Below are positions 23,719 through 36,400 of a stretch of DNA of 64,000 nt, piece after piece (position 1 is the first letter of the stretch; each line of letters opens with the position of its first letter). The DNA is from Mercenaria mercenaria (lineage: Eukaryota; Mollusca; Bivalvia; Venerida; Veneridae): positions 84,897,972 through 84,961,971 of the forward strand of contig NC_069364.1 in assembly GCF_021730395.1 (NCBI RefSeq), given 5' to 3'. The notes under the pieces are model-generated. The model did not search any database and was not told the DNA's origin. It saw only the letters and a program-made list of their open reading frames with translations. The translations under genes were made by a program, and so were the position numbers.

Positions 23719-23877
23719 AAAAGATGCTTATATAGTAAGCATCTAAATATGCTTCAGTTTCGTAATTAGGCCTTCTTTGGACGTATGTCGTCGGTGTCCG
23801 AAAAATCCGTTGGCAATATGTAATATTTTTGTACATACATAAGGCAAATATACGCTCATGGTTCAGTACACCTCCTT

Positions 23878-23878
<1 letters not shown>

Positions 23879-23911
<33 letters not shown>
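23879..23911. repeat. Poly-C run (33 C)
   Basis: 33 consecutive C followed by 'acccacacacc'. The length is probably unreliable in any sequencing method. Confidence 0.95.
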
Positions 23912-25369
23912 ACCCACACACCACTACCATGTGATTTACTGCAGACACAAGGATTCGAGCCCATTATCTGACATATGAAGAATAACAAAAAATATGATTT
24001 TTCACAAACTGGATCGTTCTTTTCAGGAATACAAGGCCTTAATTGCTCCTCATCAAGTTACGACCCAAGACATCGGACTCTCCATCTTCTTGTATTTCTA
24101 TCTGTCTCGCTTTCTTTTAATTTCTACAGTTAAGTCATTCCTACTTCTTCAACATTGTTGTTATTCACTTCGCTTAACTTCGTACTCTTCCAATTACATC
24201 TTGTCATTTTTCATAAAAATACAATGCAATCAATAATATAAAAATTTTCCTTTAAATATACCTTCTGGGACGGACCGAACTACTAATGCTATATGAAATT
24301 GTGGTCCAACCTTTTACCTTTCTTAGAATGTTTTGTATATGTACATTGTATATGTTGTCATAAAAAAGGAAGGAATTATGCTTAATATAAAATAAAGTTA
24401 ATTGCTAAAAGTGATTGCAAAGTGTGTCTCATAAAGTCCTCGACGATGACCTAAGCAGACTAAATCGTGATAAGAGTCCATCTTTTCGGTGCAGAATACC
24501 GCAGCGTCTGTGCACATTTCACATTGGCACATAGGCACATAATGGATTGCTTTCTTTGAAACGGTTTCTTCGTCTGTATTTTATTGTCCTCAGCGAGCAA
24601 TTCTTCGCTCGATGAAATCGTTTCGGTACAGAATAAAACAGTATCTGAGCAGCCAAACATGGTCAATTCAAAATCTGGCCGTTTTCGGCAAATATACTGC
24701 CTGCATATTGAGAACTTTCGGCAACATTAAAATGTAGTTTTTATTGTACAGGCATACCAGCAATAAATCGACATGGTTCCATTCATTCTCAAGCCAACCT
24801 AAACGTTGTGAATTACAGCTGTAACATGGATTCGAGTCTAATTCTTGACAAAAAAAAAAGAACAAAACTAAAGTTTTAAACATTTTTAAAAATATTTTTG
24901 TCGGCATATGATGCATTAGATTGTACACAGGTTATATCATATAGTCTCCGGCGATGACTTTAGTCGGCCAATCTTCGCTAAAGTTTATGGGTAAAATTTA
25001 CAGTAACTGAGCACGTTCATTTGTCGTAATGAGGCCTTCTTTGACCGTATGCCATCGGCATCCTAGAAGTCCGCCGGTAGTGTAACATCTACTACTTTTT
25101 GAAAAGTATTGATTCAATGAATCTACATACTCTCCTGAATGTTTTGAATTAGAGAAGTAACAATGGTTCGAGCCCATTCTGGCATTGAAAAATGTCATAA
25201 ATTCTTTTTCAAACATATTTGAACGTTTTCGTCCGCATATAGTACATTAATTGCTAAAATTGATTTCATGAGGTATCGCTACACTTTCTTACTAGATTTG
25301 TTACTGCTGTATGTATCAAACAGAAACATATTGTGTACGATAATGCAAATTAACACATAATACAGTTGT

Positions 25370-25640
25370 TCTGTTGTAACTTCATAGAAACGCAATACTG
25401 TTGTTGCTAATTCAGCACAACATGTTGTGTTGTCTAACTCAGCACGCAATAACAGTTGTTTTGCTTACTAGCGACAATAACATGTTGTTGTTGCTAACTT
25501 CAAGACGGCAATAACAGGTTTTCTTAACTTCAACACGGATAACGTGTTTTGTTGCTCTAACTTCAAGCACGGCAATAACAGTGTTGTTGTTGCTCTAACT
25601 TCAAGCACAGTAAAGGCAGCAACACCGCTCTTACTGCTAT
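25370..25640. repeat. About 40-bp minisatellite, irregular
   Basis: Units of the form 'tgttgttgctctaacttc' plus 'aagcacggcaataacag' repeat about six times with many small indels. The indel noise resembles that in the 31.6-35.2 kb region. Confidence 0.75.
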
Positions 25641-25699
25641 ATAATGTTCTAACACAGATTTTACTGTTCAACTTCTAACTTAACGCTGACGTTCAAATG

Positions 25700-27472
25700 A
25701 GTATAAACGTGTTTCATTTACGTTCCTGTTACTATGATAAAACCCTGAACCTCTGAATCAACAATTTTAAAAGTCAGTGCATGAATAATCAATTGAACAC
25801 GGTCAGTTTGATGACTAACAGTTTCAGAAAGTACCGACAAATCATTTTTCTTTAAATAATAACTGATCATATCTGGTTTTCTCGAAAAGAGCCATATTTG
25901 GTCACGGGTAATTATGTGAACTTGTGCGAACTACTATCTTAAATATTGCATATCACAGTTAATACCAGATAGATTATAACTGATTTACCTGTTTTAGCTT
26001 TGGAGTGATATAACGATTGGCATAAATGATAACAATATTATCAATGTTTATCTGGTTTCTATGTCATTAATAAAAAGAACACTTAGAATTCACACTACTT
26101 AAAAATAATTTCCTTACTCTGTTGGGCTGTGGGAAAACACTTGGAAAAAAAAATAGAACTCTACTTCATCGAAAGACCATTAGTGCAAGGTGCTTGTTAT
26201 TACCTTGAAATCTTGGGCTTCTTTCGCAAGAGTTTGACTAACGTTAAATTCCTTCTGTTTTAAATGGTAAAATCTTGTACAAAGCGACCCTTGAGCACGT
26301 TTGTATCAAATCGTAAGTATGACACTGTCGAGCAACAACCATTTCTTCTTAATCGGTGAATTTTCATCGTAAAAAATAATCGACCAAAAAATGATCCCAA
26401 CGCAGTGTGCGGTGGCTACAGTTGCATCGCATGACGGTGTATCTTATTTCTTTAATGTTCGTGATGGACTTTTAATTTAACTAAACAGCACTTTTCCCAG
26501 GATTTTGATTGGGGTAGGTCAATGAAATCACTTTTAGATTAGAAATCAATAGAAACTGAATGTTTAGTAATTACATACTACTGATTTGCACATCCGTTCT
26601 GTTGAATACATACATCAAAAGTAAGCTTAATGTTTTAAACCACAATTATGTTACTAAATCTTCTGCCAAGAAATACCATCATTGTCCTTCGTACCTAATA
26701 CACCTCAGTTATGATTCCTTATATGAACGCATGGAAGATTTCTTTAATTTCATTTTCCTTAAATAAATACAAAATATCAACTGACAATATAATAAGACAA
26801 TTACCGAAACGGAACTAACAAGAACCTTAAATATAAAGCAGATTGTGACTAATACCCCACTTTCACATACTCTATTATAGTTAATGTGTGGTTTATGTGG
26901 TTCAGAATGACACAACTACGTGATGAAAATCTATTATTTAAAATATATAAAACATTTATTTTGAGTAATTTCCGTTTTATTCCGTATGTAAAGCAAAAAT
27001 CTGCATCTATCTTTTGTAATACCTTTCTGGTCAAAATCTTATACTATGGATTAGAAAGTATAATGCAGCAATCCTTTTGTTTACTTTATTTTCTTACATA
27101 ACGGATAATAAGGCGAATTTTCATATCTACTTAAGTAACTTATGGTATATTGCTAATTCAAAATCAGTCTTTAATGTATGCATTAAGTTGAACAACAATA
27201 CAGACAATTACAGTGTCTCTTGTATATAACATGACAATGAAACGAAACTTGAATTAAATGACTTCCCGTCATTTTTACTATGTGATGAACAAGAATGAAT
27301 TTCAGTCCGCACATACACTGAAAAGAAAGCTTCATAGCTACTTAAAATGCACATGACTAAGGCCACACTTGAGGAGATTGCTTGCTGTCTCCTTTCCTTC
27401 AGAAATGCAGCTAACAATGAAGTGTAGAGCTTTTTGACGGCTTCTGCATTTTTAAATATACATCAATTTTTA
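25700..27472. other. Intergenic, nothing recognised
   Basis: AT-rich with scattered short open frames, none with a recognisable domain or consistent splice context. Confidence 0.4.
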
Positions 27473-27662
27473 TGTTTGTTTGTTTCGGGTTTAACGCCGT
27501 TTTTCAACAGTATTCAGTTATTTAACGGCGGGCAGTTAACCTAACCGGTGTTCCCGGATTCTGTACCAGTACAACCTGTTCTATGCAAATAACTGCCAAC
27601 TTCCCCACATGAGTAAGAGGTGGAGAACGAATGATTTCAGATACAATGTCTTTTATCAAATC
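27473..27662 (-). mobile_element. SINE family A, head-truncated, antisense
   Basis: Starts 'tgtttgtttcgggtttaacg' and continues with the reverse complement of the family A body ('ctaaccggtgttcccgg', 'atgatttcagatacaatg'). The tRNA-like head is missing. Confidence 0.85.
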
Positions 27663-28387
27663 GTTCTGTATATCGAAACTTTGCGAGAGTAAGTTGAAAT
27701 TTCGAGATGGTCAGTCGGAAACAATTGCGTTCGTTTTTCATTATTATATAGCCTCTACAATTATGTAATAAAAATTAATCAACCACACGCACGCACATAC
27801 AAAATTTTTCTTATATAAACAGAGTGATTTATCATATTGTTGTGATTAAATTCTGACTGAATATTAATTTGTCATTTAGGTCCATTTTTATTAACTAATT
27901 AAAGGTTTTAGCTTTGCTGTGGCATACATATATGCATAAAACATAAATACGATTTTCGGACAATAGCTATTAATAGCTACTGTTGCATTTTTTTACATCC
28001 GACTATAAATAAAAATCCTAAGTTGAATTATATTTGAAAGCATACTATACCAACACTTTCATCACAATATTAAAATGCCTTCAACAAAAGTAATAACTGA
28101 TACTAATTAAAACACCGTGGGACGTTGAGCGCTGCAAAAAACTATAATTCGCATAAATTCAGTACATTTTGTGCCACTGTGTTTAGAATGAATTTGTGCA
28201 GGGAAGGTCAATTCAGTTATATCTAATATATAAAAATACCGATTGTTTGAAAATTAGTCATAAACTCCTCCGTTGTATCGATGTAAGCGGTTTATCAGGA
28301 GATTTATTACTGTACTTTGTGTACCTACCACTCAGGCGTAACATAAACTGCGCAGACGAGACAAACATTATAAGTTTACACAGGTAA

Positions 28388-29620
28388 ATGAAAATGGCGT
28401 TCACTACACAGGTGCGACATAACTTTGGATTTTATAACATATTTTGGCGTGTAGACAGCAAAATGCTTGTCAAACTTTATTTATTGTGTGTGTTAGGTAT
28501 TTATGTGTCAGAAAGCATGGATTATTGTAAAGGTCATTTTGAAAATTGTATTTGTACGGATACAAACGTCACGTGTCACAACGAAGTGAAGTTAAAACAT
28601 GATATAACAAAACTATTTCACTACATCAAAGATGACGTTATTGATATAACTATTACTGGTTGCAATTTAAAGGAATTACCACAAAACACGTTTGGATCCT
28701 GCAGACAAGATACATCTCTTGTATTGCATAAGTTAAAGAAAGTGGACTTATCAAATAACAGCATTTCCACAATACATGGAAAGAGTTTTCATTGTGCACC
28801 AAAATTAGAGACTCTAATTTTAAGCAACAACGCATGGCAAGTTGATAGAGGGCCAAACAAAACAGGCTACTTCACGTCAATCGAAAGTCTTAAGCATTTA
28901 GACTTAACCAACACGTTTGAAGAGGTCTGGGATGGTTATCTACACATCACCAAACTAGCAAGAGTTTTCAACGAAACGGATATGACTTCTCTCGAAACAC
29001 TGAAACTTGGTTACAATGAATTCTTTTCATTTTCGGTCTCGGCTGCCAACTCGTTCTGTCAGCTGACATCATTGAAAACATTAGATCTTTCTCACAATAA
29101 TTTGGAGGATCCTTCTTTACCAACAAAACCAGATTGTTTGGAAAACCTCGAGAAGCTTGATTTTTCATACAACCGAATGACGGTGTTACCACAGGAGTTC
29201 ATGGACAAACTCGAAAACTTACATAACTTGACAGAAGTTAAGCTGGACAACAATCCATACAGTTGTGACTGTGGACTTATCCAAACTTGGAAATGGTTGA
29301 ACGCCACAAAAGTCACGATTTTAAACAAAAAGGAACTGAAATGTGCCAGTGGGTATCATTCTTCTTACACGAATATACCCATCTTGAGCCTGTCCCTCTC
29401 AGACCTGAAATGTGAAATGCTCGGACCTCCGTCCAACACCGCTGTTAAAGTAGTGACTGGCATAATATTTGCAGTAGTTGGATTAACCCTGATCGCTTTC
29501 CTGGTTGTACACAGAGAAAAAGTAAAACTTGTATGCAAAAAGTGGAAGAAAAGAGTTCCGAATATGCGCTTCCGGTCACACCAAGGATACGCCTCTGTGC
29601 AAGAAGTTGCTGTGATATAG
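28388..29620 (+). CDS. Leucine-rich-repeat single-pass membrane protein, intronless
   Basis: 410 codons from the first ATG; Met26 (28463) starts a better signal peptide (MLVKLYLLCVLGIYVSE), so the mature start is probably near residue 42 either way. Order: cysteine-rich N-cap (residues 47-63, Cys pattern CxC...C); about seven leucine-rich repeats between 85 and 285, such as 'LKKVDLSNNSISTI', 'LKTLDLSHNNLEDP', 'LEKLDFSYNRMTVLP'; LRR C-cap with 'NPYSCDCGLIQTWKWLN' and two more cysteines (about 288-343); a transmembrane helix (352-375); a basic stop-transfer segment and a 35-residue tail ending GYASVQEVAVI. No TIR, kinase or Ig domain. The ectodomain resembles Toll-like and other LRR receptors, a class expanded in bivalves and often implicated in recognition; ligand and function are unknown. 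'acacag' at 28377-28382 could be a splice acceptor for a 5' UTR exon. Confidence 0.9.
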   Translation: MKMAFTTQVRHNFGFYNIFWRVDSKMLVKLYLLCVLGIYVSESMDYCKGHFENCICTDTNVTCHNEVKLKHDITKLFHYIKDDVIDITITGCNLKELPQNTFGSCRQDTSLVLHKLKKVDLSNNSISTIHGKSFHCAPKLETLILSNNAWQVDRGPNKTGYFTSIESLKHLDLTNTFEEVWDGYLHITKLARVFNETDMTSLETLKLGYNEFFSFSVSAANSFCQLTSLKTLDLSHNNLEDPSLPTKPDCLENLEKLDFSYNRMTVLPQEFMDKLENLHNLTEVKLDNNPYSCDCGLIQTWKWLNATKVTILNKKELKCASGYHSSYTNIPILSLSLSDLKCEMLGPPSNTAVKVVTGIIFAVVGLTLIAFLVVHREKVKLVCKKWKKRVPNMRFRSHQGYASVQEVAVI

Positions 29621-31559
29621 AATAACATGACAGGATTGTGCTTTAAATATTCCATGCCAAAGTAAAGTCAATGGGGAGTTCAAAGCGTTCACTTATCTTA
29701 ATGAACTATTAGTTTGATTGTTAATTTTAGTTGAATTATATTTATTAGATAAAACAACACATGTGTTTCTTCTACAGAGAAACGTCTGTTTTATTTTAGA
29801 GAGGTGACTTTTTGTTCAAGTCACACAAACAGAATGTCTGGCTAGATGTTGTTAATAGAGGTTATACTGTAATAATCACACCTCAGAAATAATATAATTT
29901 CACTTTATCAGTTTTATGTGGGGCCATTTGCCTGTCCCTGAGAAAACGAAGTATTTACTAAACCGCCCCCATTTACTGTATATTCCAATGTGTTGTTAAA
30001 CAGCTGCAAAACAATTTACCTATAGATGCATCTTAGATATATAGATATAATGTATATATACTATACAAATTTCATGCTCCATATAGGTGAGCGGGTGCGA
30101 TGTGTAAGTGTGCTAGGATTCTGTAAAGTATTAACACTTTCACATTTTTGCCTTGCATACTAAATTCAAAGGTATCAAAAACCCCACTTGTAACAAAGTG
30201 TATATTTTATTGAGAATGGCCGTTATTACAATGATGATAAATGATGGTGCTTTAATGTTGTTCGTTTATTTTTTTTACTTCTGGGTTGTGTCTTTTTATA
30301 ATACTTCTCTTAAAAATTCACATTTTAAGAATAAGGTTGTATTTTAAAGTTATATATTTCAGGCACTTTGTACATTTTCACAGTTTTTTTTTTTGTGATA
30401 TGCAGATCGTATTCGTTTTAAATAACATTGTAATTGTATATTTTGAATCTCTGTTACATAATGTGTTTTAGTTTGTAAATAGTTTTATATTCATTTTAAT
30501 GACATGTATGTTCATGCATTCCAAGTATATGACTATAAAGTATCATTCATTGTGGCTTATATAATCTACATTATGCAGTTCTGCTGTTTCAGTTTATAAT
30601 TGTTTTGTAAATGCATAATTACATGGTTTAAATAGAACATATACCGGTACTTTATTCATTTCAGAAGTGAGATGAAATGGCTGTTATTCTTTACATACAC
30701 ATTTAACAGTATTACATAAGGTCAAAGTTCATAATATACTGAAATTCTATTTAAAAGCACTACTATTTGGTGTTGCACATGAACTCTTAAGAGTCATAAA
30801 GGGAGGTAATAAAAATGAATTTATTCAATAGTACTTTCTACTTCGTTTGTTAAATATACAAATCTATGACAGATATATGAGAATGCTGATAACAAATAAC
30901 AACAAGAAACTATCAGATATATATTATGTTCATAACAGATAATATGACATATATGAGTATCACAAATATATAGACATTATGGCCCTTTTAATGGTCATAT
31001 TTCAAAATATTCAAGTATTCCTAATTCAGTAAATTGTTGAAGTTAGCAACTTGTGTAAGATATAAACAAAGCTTTCATTCCTTCTCAATTTTTTATTGCG
31101 GGTAGGCTGTCTTACAATACTCTACCGTTTAAAGCTGGAAAGTTAGATTATAACATGTAATTGTGTCTGTGTGACGTTATTTAAACCACAAAAAAACAAA
31201 GATGTTAATACGCCAGACTCTGTAAAATATAGCATAAATACATATTCTAAGTTCTCAGTTTGGCCCTCTATATATTGTTGATTAGTCATGGTAAATAAAT
31301 TTTCACTATTATTAATTGACCTAAATATATTAAGTTAAAAGAATTATTCTTTACACAAACTGCCCTAAATAAACGTTTCTATGTACCCCAACTATTATAC
31401 AACCTCCTTGGCATTGTTCAAAGCTAATCAATATATCACAGAACAAATTTATCGTAAATCATCGAATTAATACATCTACATTTCAAAATCTATTGACTAA
31501 AGGTACATCGTCTGATAAAGTTAATTATCATAGTTTACTATACCTACTTTGCAGCCAGA
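29621..31559. other. AT-rich flank of the LRR gene; SINE remnants only
   Basis: Very AT-rich, without convincing genes. At 31105-31197 'aaagctggaaagt' and 'gtgacgtta' plus poly-A mark a decayed 3' end of SINE family B. At 30789-30813 'agtcataaagggaggtaata' is the reverse complement of a sequence at 45334-45353. Confidence 0.5.
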
Positions 31560-33197
31560 TTAACCCATTTGCAAACTTGGACCAGATTCAGAAGCCGTAA
31601 TCGGCGTTGATCAGGTATCCAATTGTTCTACTCTATGACATATAATTCTTCCTTGTTGGAGCAAACTGATGAACTTCAATTTTACGCAGAGACATTTCCA
31701 CAGACGACAATTTTATCTAATGCTAAAGTTTAAAAATCATAAAAAATAAAAATGCGTAGTTCCTTATGCAAGACAGCATATGGCATTTGTTTTTGATTTG
31801 AGTAGTGAAGGTTTGACCCAGATGACAATTTTATTTATTACGGCTAAAATTTACATTAAACTTTTACCTCATTTGACTCTACAAATTTATGTAAATTTTT
31901 TATTTAAAAATAAGCCATCACTACGAATATCAAAGTTTCCAGACTGTTATTCTTCCCCCTCATACCTGTTTTACCCCAACATATCCCACCCCTATTAACT
32001 TGGACACATTCAGTTATTCCCATCACTGGATAATCCTCTGCTCAAATATGCCAAGATAAATTGAAGTAAAGATTTATACATCCTTAATGTGACAATTTTA
32101 CTTCACAGAGTAACACTTTTCTTTCATTTACCGAACTGCTTGTACATACCACTCTGAATGTTTATTATGAGTGTCCTGTCCAGATGGCCGTCTATGTATC
32201 GATACCCGGCATAGATTCATCATCATATTAGGTTATATCATCATCGAATTCAATGATCAACTTGAATGAAGTTTATCATGAATTGAATTACTGTTCTAAG
32301 CCTCTATTGTCTTTAAAAGGTTATTTTACTCTATTTTGAAAAAATTACGAGATCCTTAATGTCGGCTGTTAAGTTTTGTAGTTCACCTTTCTAAAACCAT
32401 AGAGCTACCTTTTGAAACTTGACACTTGTTTGTCATCATACATTGATCTAGCAAAATAACTCTGAAATATTTTGTAAAATAGGCCCTTTTATACTTAACA
32501 AGTGTTTTCTTGGTATTTTTTGTCTTAGTCACCTGTTTCTACCCCTGTAATGACACCACTTTGAAACTGCGCACCTGATTTATCACATTAGGATAACTGT
32601 CTGCAAACCATTAACTGATATGCATTTCGTCAGAAAACGACCTTTTTGTACTAAAAATCTAATATGACCTTTTAACAGACGACCAGCATGCAGACGACAG
32701 ACGCACCCGTAGACGGCCTTGTTCATTTATAGCTGTCAAGAAACTCACCATGTCGTCATTGTACAAGTTAGCAATATCAATCCGACTTTTAATTCTGCAT
32801 GACATCTTTATAAAAAGCTCAAAATGTCGCCATGAACTCAGCTTATCGCTTTTGAAACCTTCAACGTGTACATAGTCTTTGTAACACGTCACCTGTCTTC
32901 GAAAGTACAGACATTCATTTTTAAACCGTAGAATCTATATTTAAGAACAGAATGATTCCATAAATCTCAAACTGCCTACATGTATCACATAAATTTTATT
33001 ATCACCGAATATTCCTTATGTATAAACAGTCTCTTATGGTCATCTTTTCTCAAAGCATACATTCTGCATATTTCATATTACAACCATTACAAATCCTGTC
33101 TGTAATTATGCGACGTAATTGTAATACTATTATTTCTCAATCGCTGTTAGACAGGTGGTCTTGTATTCCGCGATAAATAAATTAGTCATTAGTGTTT
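31560..33197. repeat. Head-to-tail segmental repeat, copy 1
   Basis: Collinear with 33198-35168. Shared words in order: 'ggagcaaactga', 'acgaatatcaaagtttcc', 'aaattgaagtaaag', 'cacttttctttcatttacc', 'tcaatgatcaacttgaatga', 'ttcatattacaaccatta', 'gacgtaattgtaa'. Between them the copies differ by very many 1-3-base indels, and copy 1 is about 330 bases shorter. Confidence 0.85.
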
Positions 33198-34112
33198 TAA
33201 CCCTTAGCCTGTTGCCAATTTAAACAGCATGGCAAACAGCTTGGAACCAGATCTGATCATGTTCCAAGCTGTTTGCTACTCTGACAATATTTCTTCCAAT
33301 TTTGGAGCAAACTGAATGAACTTTACAATTTTAGCAGACGACATTTCCAGCAGACGACAATTTATCTAGCATGCTAAAGGTTAAAAAAAAAAAAAAAAAA
33401 CAATGCGGTTAGTGTTTCATGTATCAAGACAGGCATTGATGTGCGATTTGTTATAATTGAATGTTGATGTAGTGGAAGGGATACCAGAGATGAAATGTTG
33501 TTATTTATTACGGACTTAAAATTTTACATTTAAACTTTTACCTTCATTTAGCTTCTACAATTGATTTTTATGTATATTTTTTTTTTACAAATTAAAGCCA
33601 AATACACGTACGAATATCAAAGTTTCCAGACTGTTTATTCTCTCCCTCCCTCACCCCCACACCATATCCCCCACCCCATATCTAACTTGAGACACCAATT
33701 ACAGTTTTACGTTCCTCATACTGGAGTAATGGCCTCGTGCTCGGATATGCCAAGAGTAAATTGAAGTAAAGGAGTTCAAGTAAATCTCTTTTAAATGTTG
33801 ACAGTTTTACTCTTTTCAGCAGAAGTAAGCACTTTTCTTTCATTTACCGATACGTTAGCTTGTACTTTTCCACCTCTTGAGATGTTGCTATTAGAATGGA
33901 GTGGTTCCTGTTGTCGTTGGCTGTTGCTTATCGTATCCAGATTACCCACAGTACTAATTCATCACCTGACATTATTAGAAAGTTATAGTGCATCATCGCA
34001 TATTTCAATGATCAACTTGAATGAATTAAGTGAAGTTTATCAGTGAGAGTTGGAATTACTGTCTTCTAAACGTTTTCTTTTCTCCATTAGTTTGTTAAAA
34101 GGTTTTATTTAT

Positions 34113-34567
34113 TAGCTCGTCTAATTTTTGAATAAAATCTACGAAGTATTGTCGTCACTTAATTGTCGGCGTTGGTTAAAGTTTTTGTTTAGGTTCACCT
34201 TTTCTCAAAAACCATAAGAGCTACAGCTTTGAAACTTTGCGCACTTGTTAGTCATCATTAGTTGACTCAGTAGGCCAAAATAACTCTGATATGCATTTTG
34301 TCAAAACTATGGCCCTTTTTGTACTTAGAAAAAGTTAGTTTCTTGGTTAAAATTGTTTTGTTTAGGTCCACCTTTTCTCACACACTGTAAGAGCTACAAC
34401 TTTGAAACTTTGCGCACGTGTTTATCACCATTAGGTGATTAACTCTGATATGCATTTCGTCAGAATTACGACCCTTTTTGTACTTAAAAAATCTGAACTA
34501 TGACCCTTTTCATACATACTGACCAGCACTTGCAGACGAGCGATGGCACCCGTAGGCGGTTCTCTTG
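34113..34567 (+). mobile_element. HINE-like dispersed repeat inside segmental copy 2
   Basis: The 5' end 'agctcgtct' is mirrored by 'agacgagcgatgg' near the 3' end, followed by 'gcacccgtaggcggt' and 'tcttgtt'. The core has two repeats of 'gagctac(a)actttgaaactt'. The corresponding region of copy 1 (about 32300-32735) is a degraded version. Confidence 0.65.
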
Positions 34568-34599
34568 TTCATTTTATATTAGCTACTAGTATGTTTAAA

Positions 34600-34880
34600 G
34601 AAACCAGCCATGTCGTCATTTACAAAGCTTCAGCCAAGTGTTAGTCATGTCGCACTTTCAGGAGTTTCAGTCTTGTCATCTTTTAAAAAGCTGCAACAGT
34701 GTCGTCTTTAACTCAGCTATATCGTCTTTTGAAAACCTTCAACCGTGTAGTCTTTTAAACGCCGTCAGCCGTGTCGTCTTTGAAACGCGTCTGTCGTGCC
34801 GTCTTTCGAACAGTCAAAGACCTGTCTTTTAAAACTCTGTCTTTTAAAACTCTTCAGACATGTCTATATTTTAAAAAGCA
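34600..34880. repeat. About 30-bp minisatellite
   Basis: Units of the type 'tgtcgtcttttaaaa' plus 'ccttcagcc' recur about nine times, imperfectly. A degraded equivalent lies at 32745-32900 in segmental copy 1. An open frame spans part of it by chance. Confidence 0.75.
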
Positions 34881-35204
34881 ACAGAACGATTTCCAATAAA
34901 TGCTTCAACTGGCTACATGTAGGGCATTCCGCATAAGATATTATATCACCGAGATATTCACTTTAGTGTAAAAACAGTCTCTTTATGGTATCATCCTTTA
35001 TCTCCTAGCGATCTACATTCGTGCATAATTTTCATATTACAACCATTATAACATCCTGTCTGAACATTATTGCCGACGTAATTGTAAATATTATGTTCTC
35101 AGTCGCTGTAAAGCGCAGTGTGGTCTTGTTTATCCGCAGTATAATAAAATTATGCATTCAGTGTTTATCACTTGCAAAAACACTGGTATGCATTTCAGTA
35201 AAAC

Positions 35205-35300
35205 CAGTACGGAGAGCGCAGATATACGGGTCGCGAGGTCGTGAATTCGGTCGTTCCAGGGTGAGGCAATATGCTCTCCGTGGCTATGAATCTTGGTGTA
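35205..35300 (+). mobile_element. Decayed SINE family A head (tentative)
   Basis: 'ggagagcgcagatatacggg', 'gaattcggtcgttcc' and 'atgctctccgtggc' line up with the head and first body segment of family A (compare 50500-50580), with many changes. Confidence 0.5.
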
Positions 35301-35759
35301 TTTCAGTAGCCATAATCCTTATTTACATTTTTTTTCAGTTCATTAAGTGTTGCCGCTAGCTGATGAATTACACGGCAATTTCATTGATTACCTGTCTTCA
35401 CCGTGAAATGCATTCTGCGCTTGTGTTGAAATGTTGCGGGGAGGTATTATACATTCCGTTGTTTATTAGCAAATTTGAGTGCATTGTCGGGATATTCTAT
35501 ATTACAACGTATTTGTTCCAATTATGGCACCGTGACGGTTTCGAAGCTGTGGTAGCGGATATGTGATGTATGTTACACGCGTCACATTCGTGCGAAGTGA
35601 AACGGCACTCGATATTTCAACATTAAATTTGTAACCCGAACGACGTGCTATGAATACAAGTTAGTCTATCAACATTTTTCTATTGGAGCATTTCTTTTTT
35701 GTGGCATAATCATGAAAATGTGCTAGGCGTGCGTATGTGTTATAAAAATAGATATATAC

Positions 35760-36400
35760 ATAGAATCGAGAAGGGGCCAATTTTTTTGTAACAAGGCGAT
35801 TTCTATGGGGAAGCCGGCAGAGGGAAATCCATACGGAACCTTGCGAGATAGGGAAAAGGGAATTATACGGAAATCTAAGTAAATTTCATGTTGTGCAGTT
35901 GCCGTTGTCCAGGTCGTGCGACGAAGTTAGTTCCACGCCAGTACAGGCATTTCCGTGCAAGCAATGGCGGAGGATAGGCCAATATATAAAACTTCATGTG
36001 AAAAAATGTTTTGCCAATATCAAGGCTGCCGCACGGCAATGGTGCGGCCGCTTAGGGTTGCAGAGCGCTGATTGCTCAATATCTGTGCGATTTCACGGAT
36101 ACTGCACGAAGGTCCCACGAGTCTACAATCTCCGTACGATTTCTTTTGGGCACCATGTCCACGGAAAATTGTGCGTTGGCTGCACGATCAGCGCGCGGCC
36201 TCCTAACGATGCCCGTGCGGGGACCTGCGACATGTCTACGGGCTACGGGCTTACGATTTTTTCAAAGTATAACTTTTCGCTAAACAAAATCGTAGAGGTT
36301 GCGGTGTCCGTGAATCTGTACGAAAATCGCAGTGCCGCCTCCTGCCTCCGCACGGAATGGAGGATACGGGTAGTCTACGGGTTCCGGCCAAATGTGAAAT
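35760..36400. other. GC-richer island of unknown nature
   Basis: Clearly more GC- and CpG-rich than its surroundings, with recurring words such as 'tacgga', 'ccgtac', 'cacgga' and 'ctacgggc'. A 169-codon plus-strand open frame (35893-36402) spans most of it but shows no domain I know. The GC content alone lowers stop frequency. It could be the remnant of a mobile element, a CpG-island promoter, or a diverged exon. Confidence 0.4.

Larger units (their letters stand above)
22850..25270. repeat. Decayed tandem array of about 330-390-bp units
   Basis: Several phrases recur in the same order: 'cggcacattatgc' (22850, 23216, 24900 and 25230 in variant forms), 'atcctaaaaatccgtcgg' (23022, 23796, 25062), 'ggcataccagcaata' (23066, 24749), and 'ggattcgagtcca' (22936, 23143, 23949, 24829, 25162). 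Spacings cluster at 330-390 bp or twice that, so about six or seven units are present, each strongly diverged. No coding potential is conserved between units. Confidence 0.75.
33198..35168. repeat. Head-to-tail segmental repeat, copy 2
   Basis: The second copy abuts the first. Its left end begins 'ttaacccttagcctg', like the TTAA element at 57065, followed by a hairpin 'aaacagcttggaac' ... 'gttccaagctgttt'. Short open frames here have no recognisable product. Confidence 0.85.

Noticed and set aside
23669-23917. Glycine-rich 82-codon open frame on the minus strand
   Set aside because: The glycines come from the 33-base C run; the rest is the decayed array.
34638-34832. 64-codon open frame as a gene
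   Set aside because: It is produced by the about 30-bp minisatellite.
35021-35359. 112-codon open frame as a gene
   Set aside because: It runs across the end of the noisy segmental repeat and a decayed SINE head; no domain or splice context.
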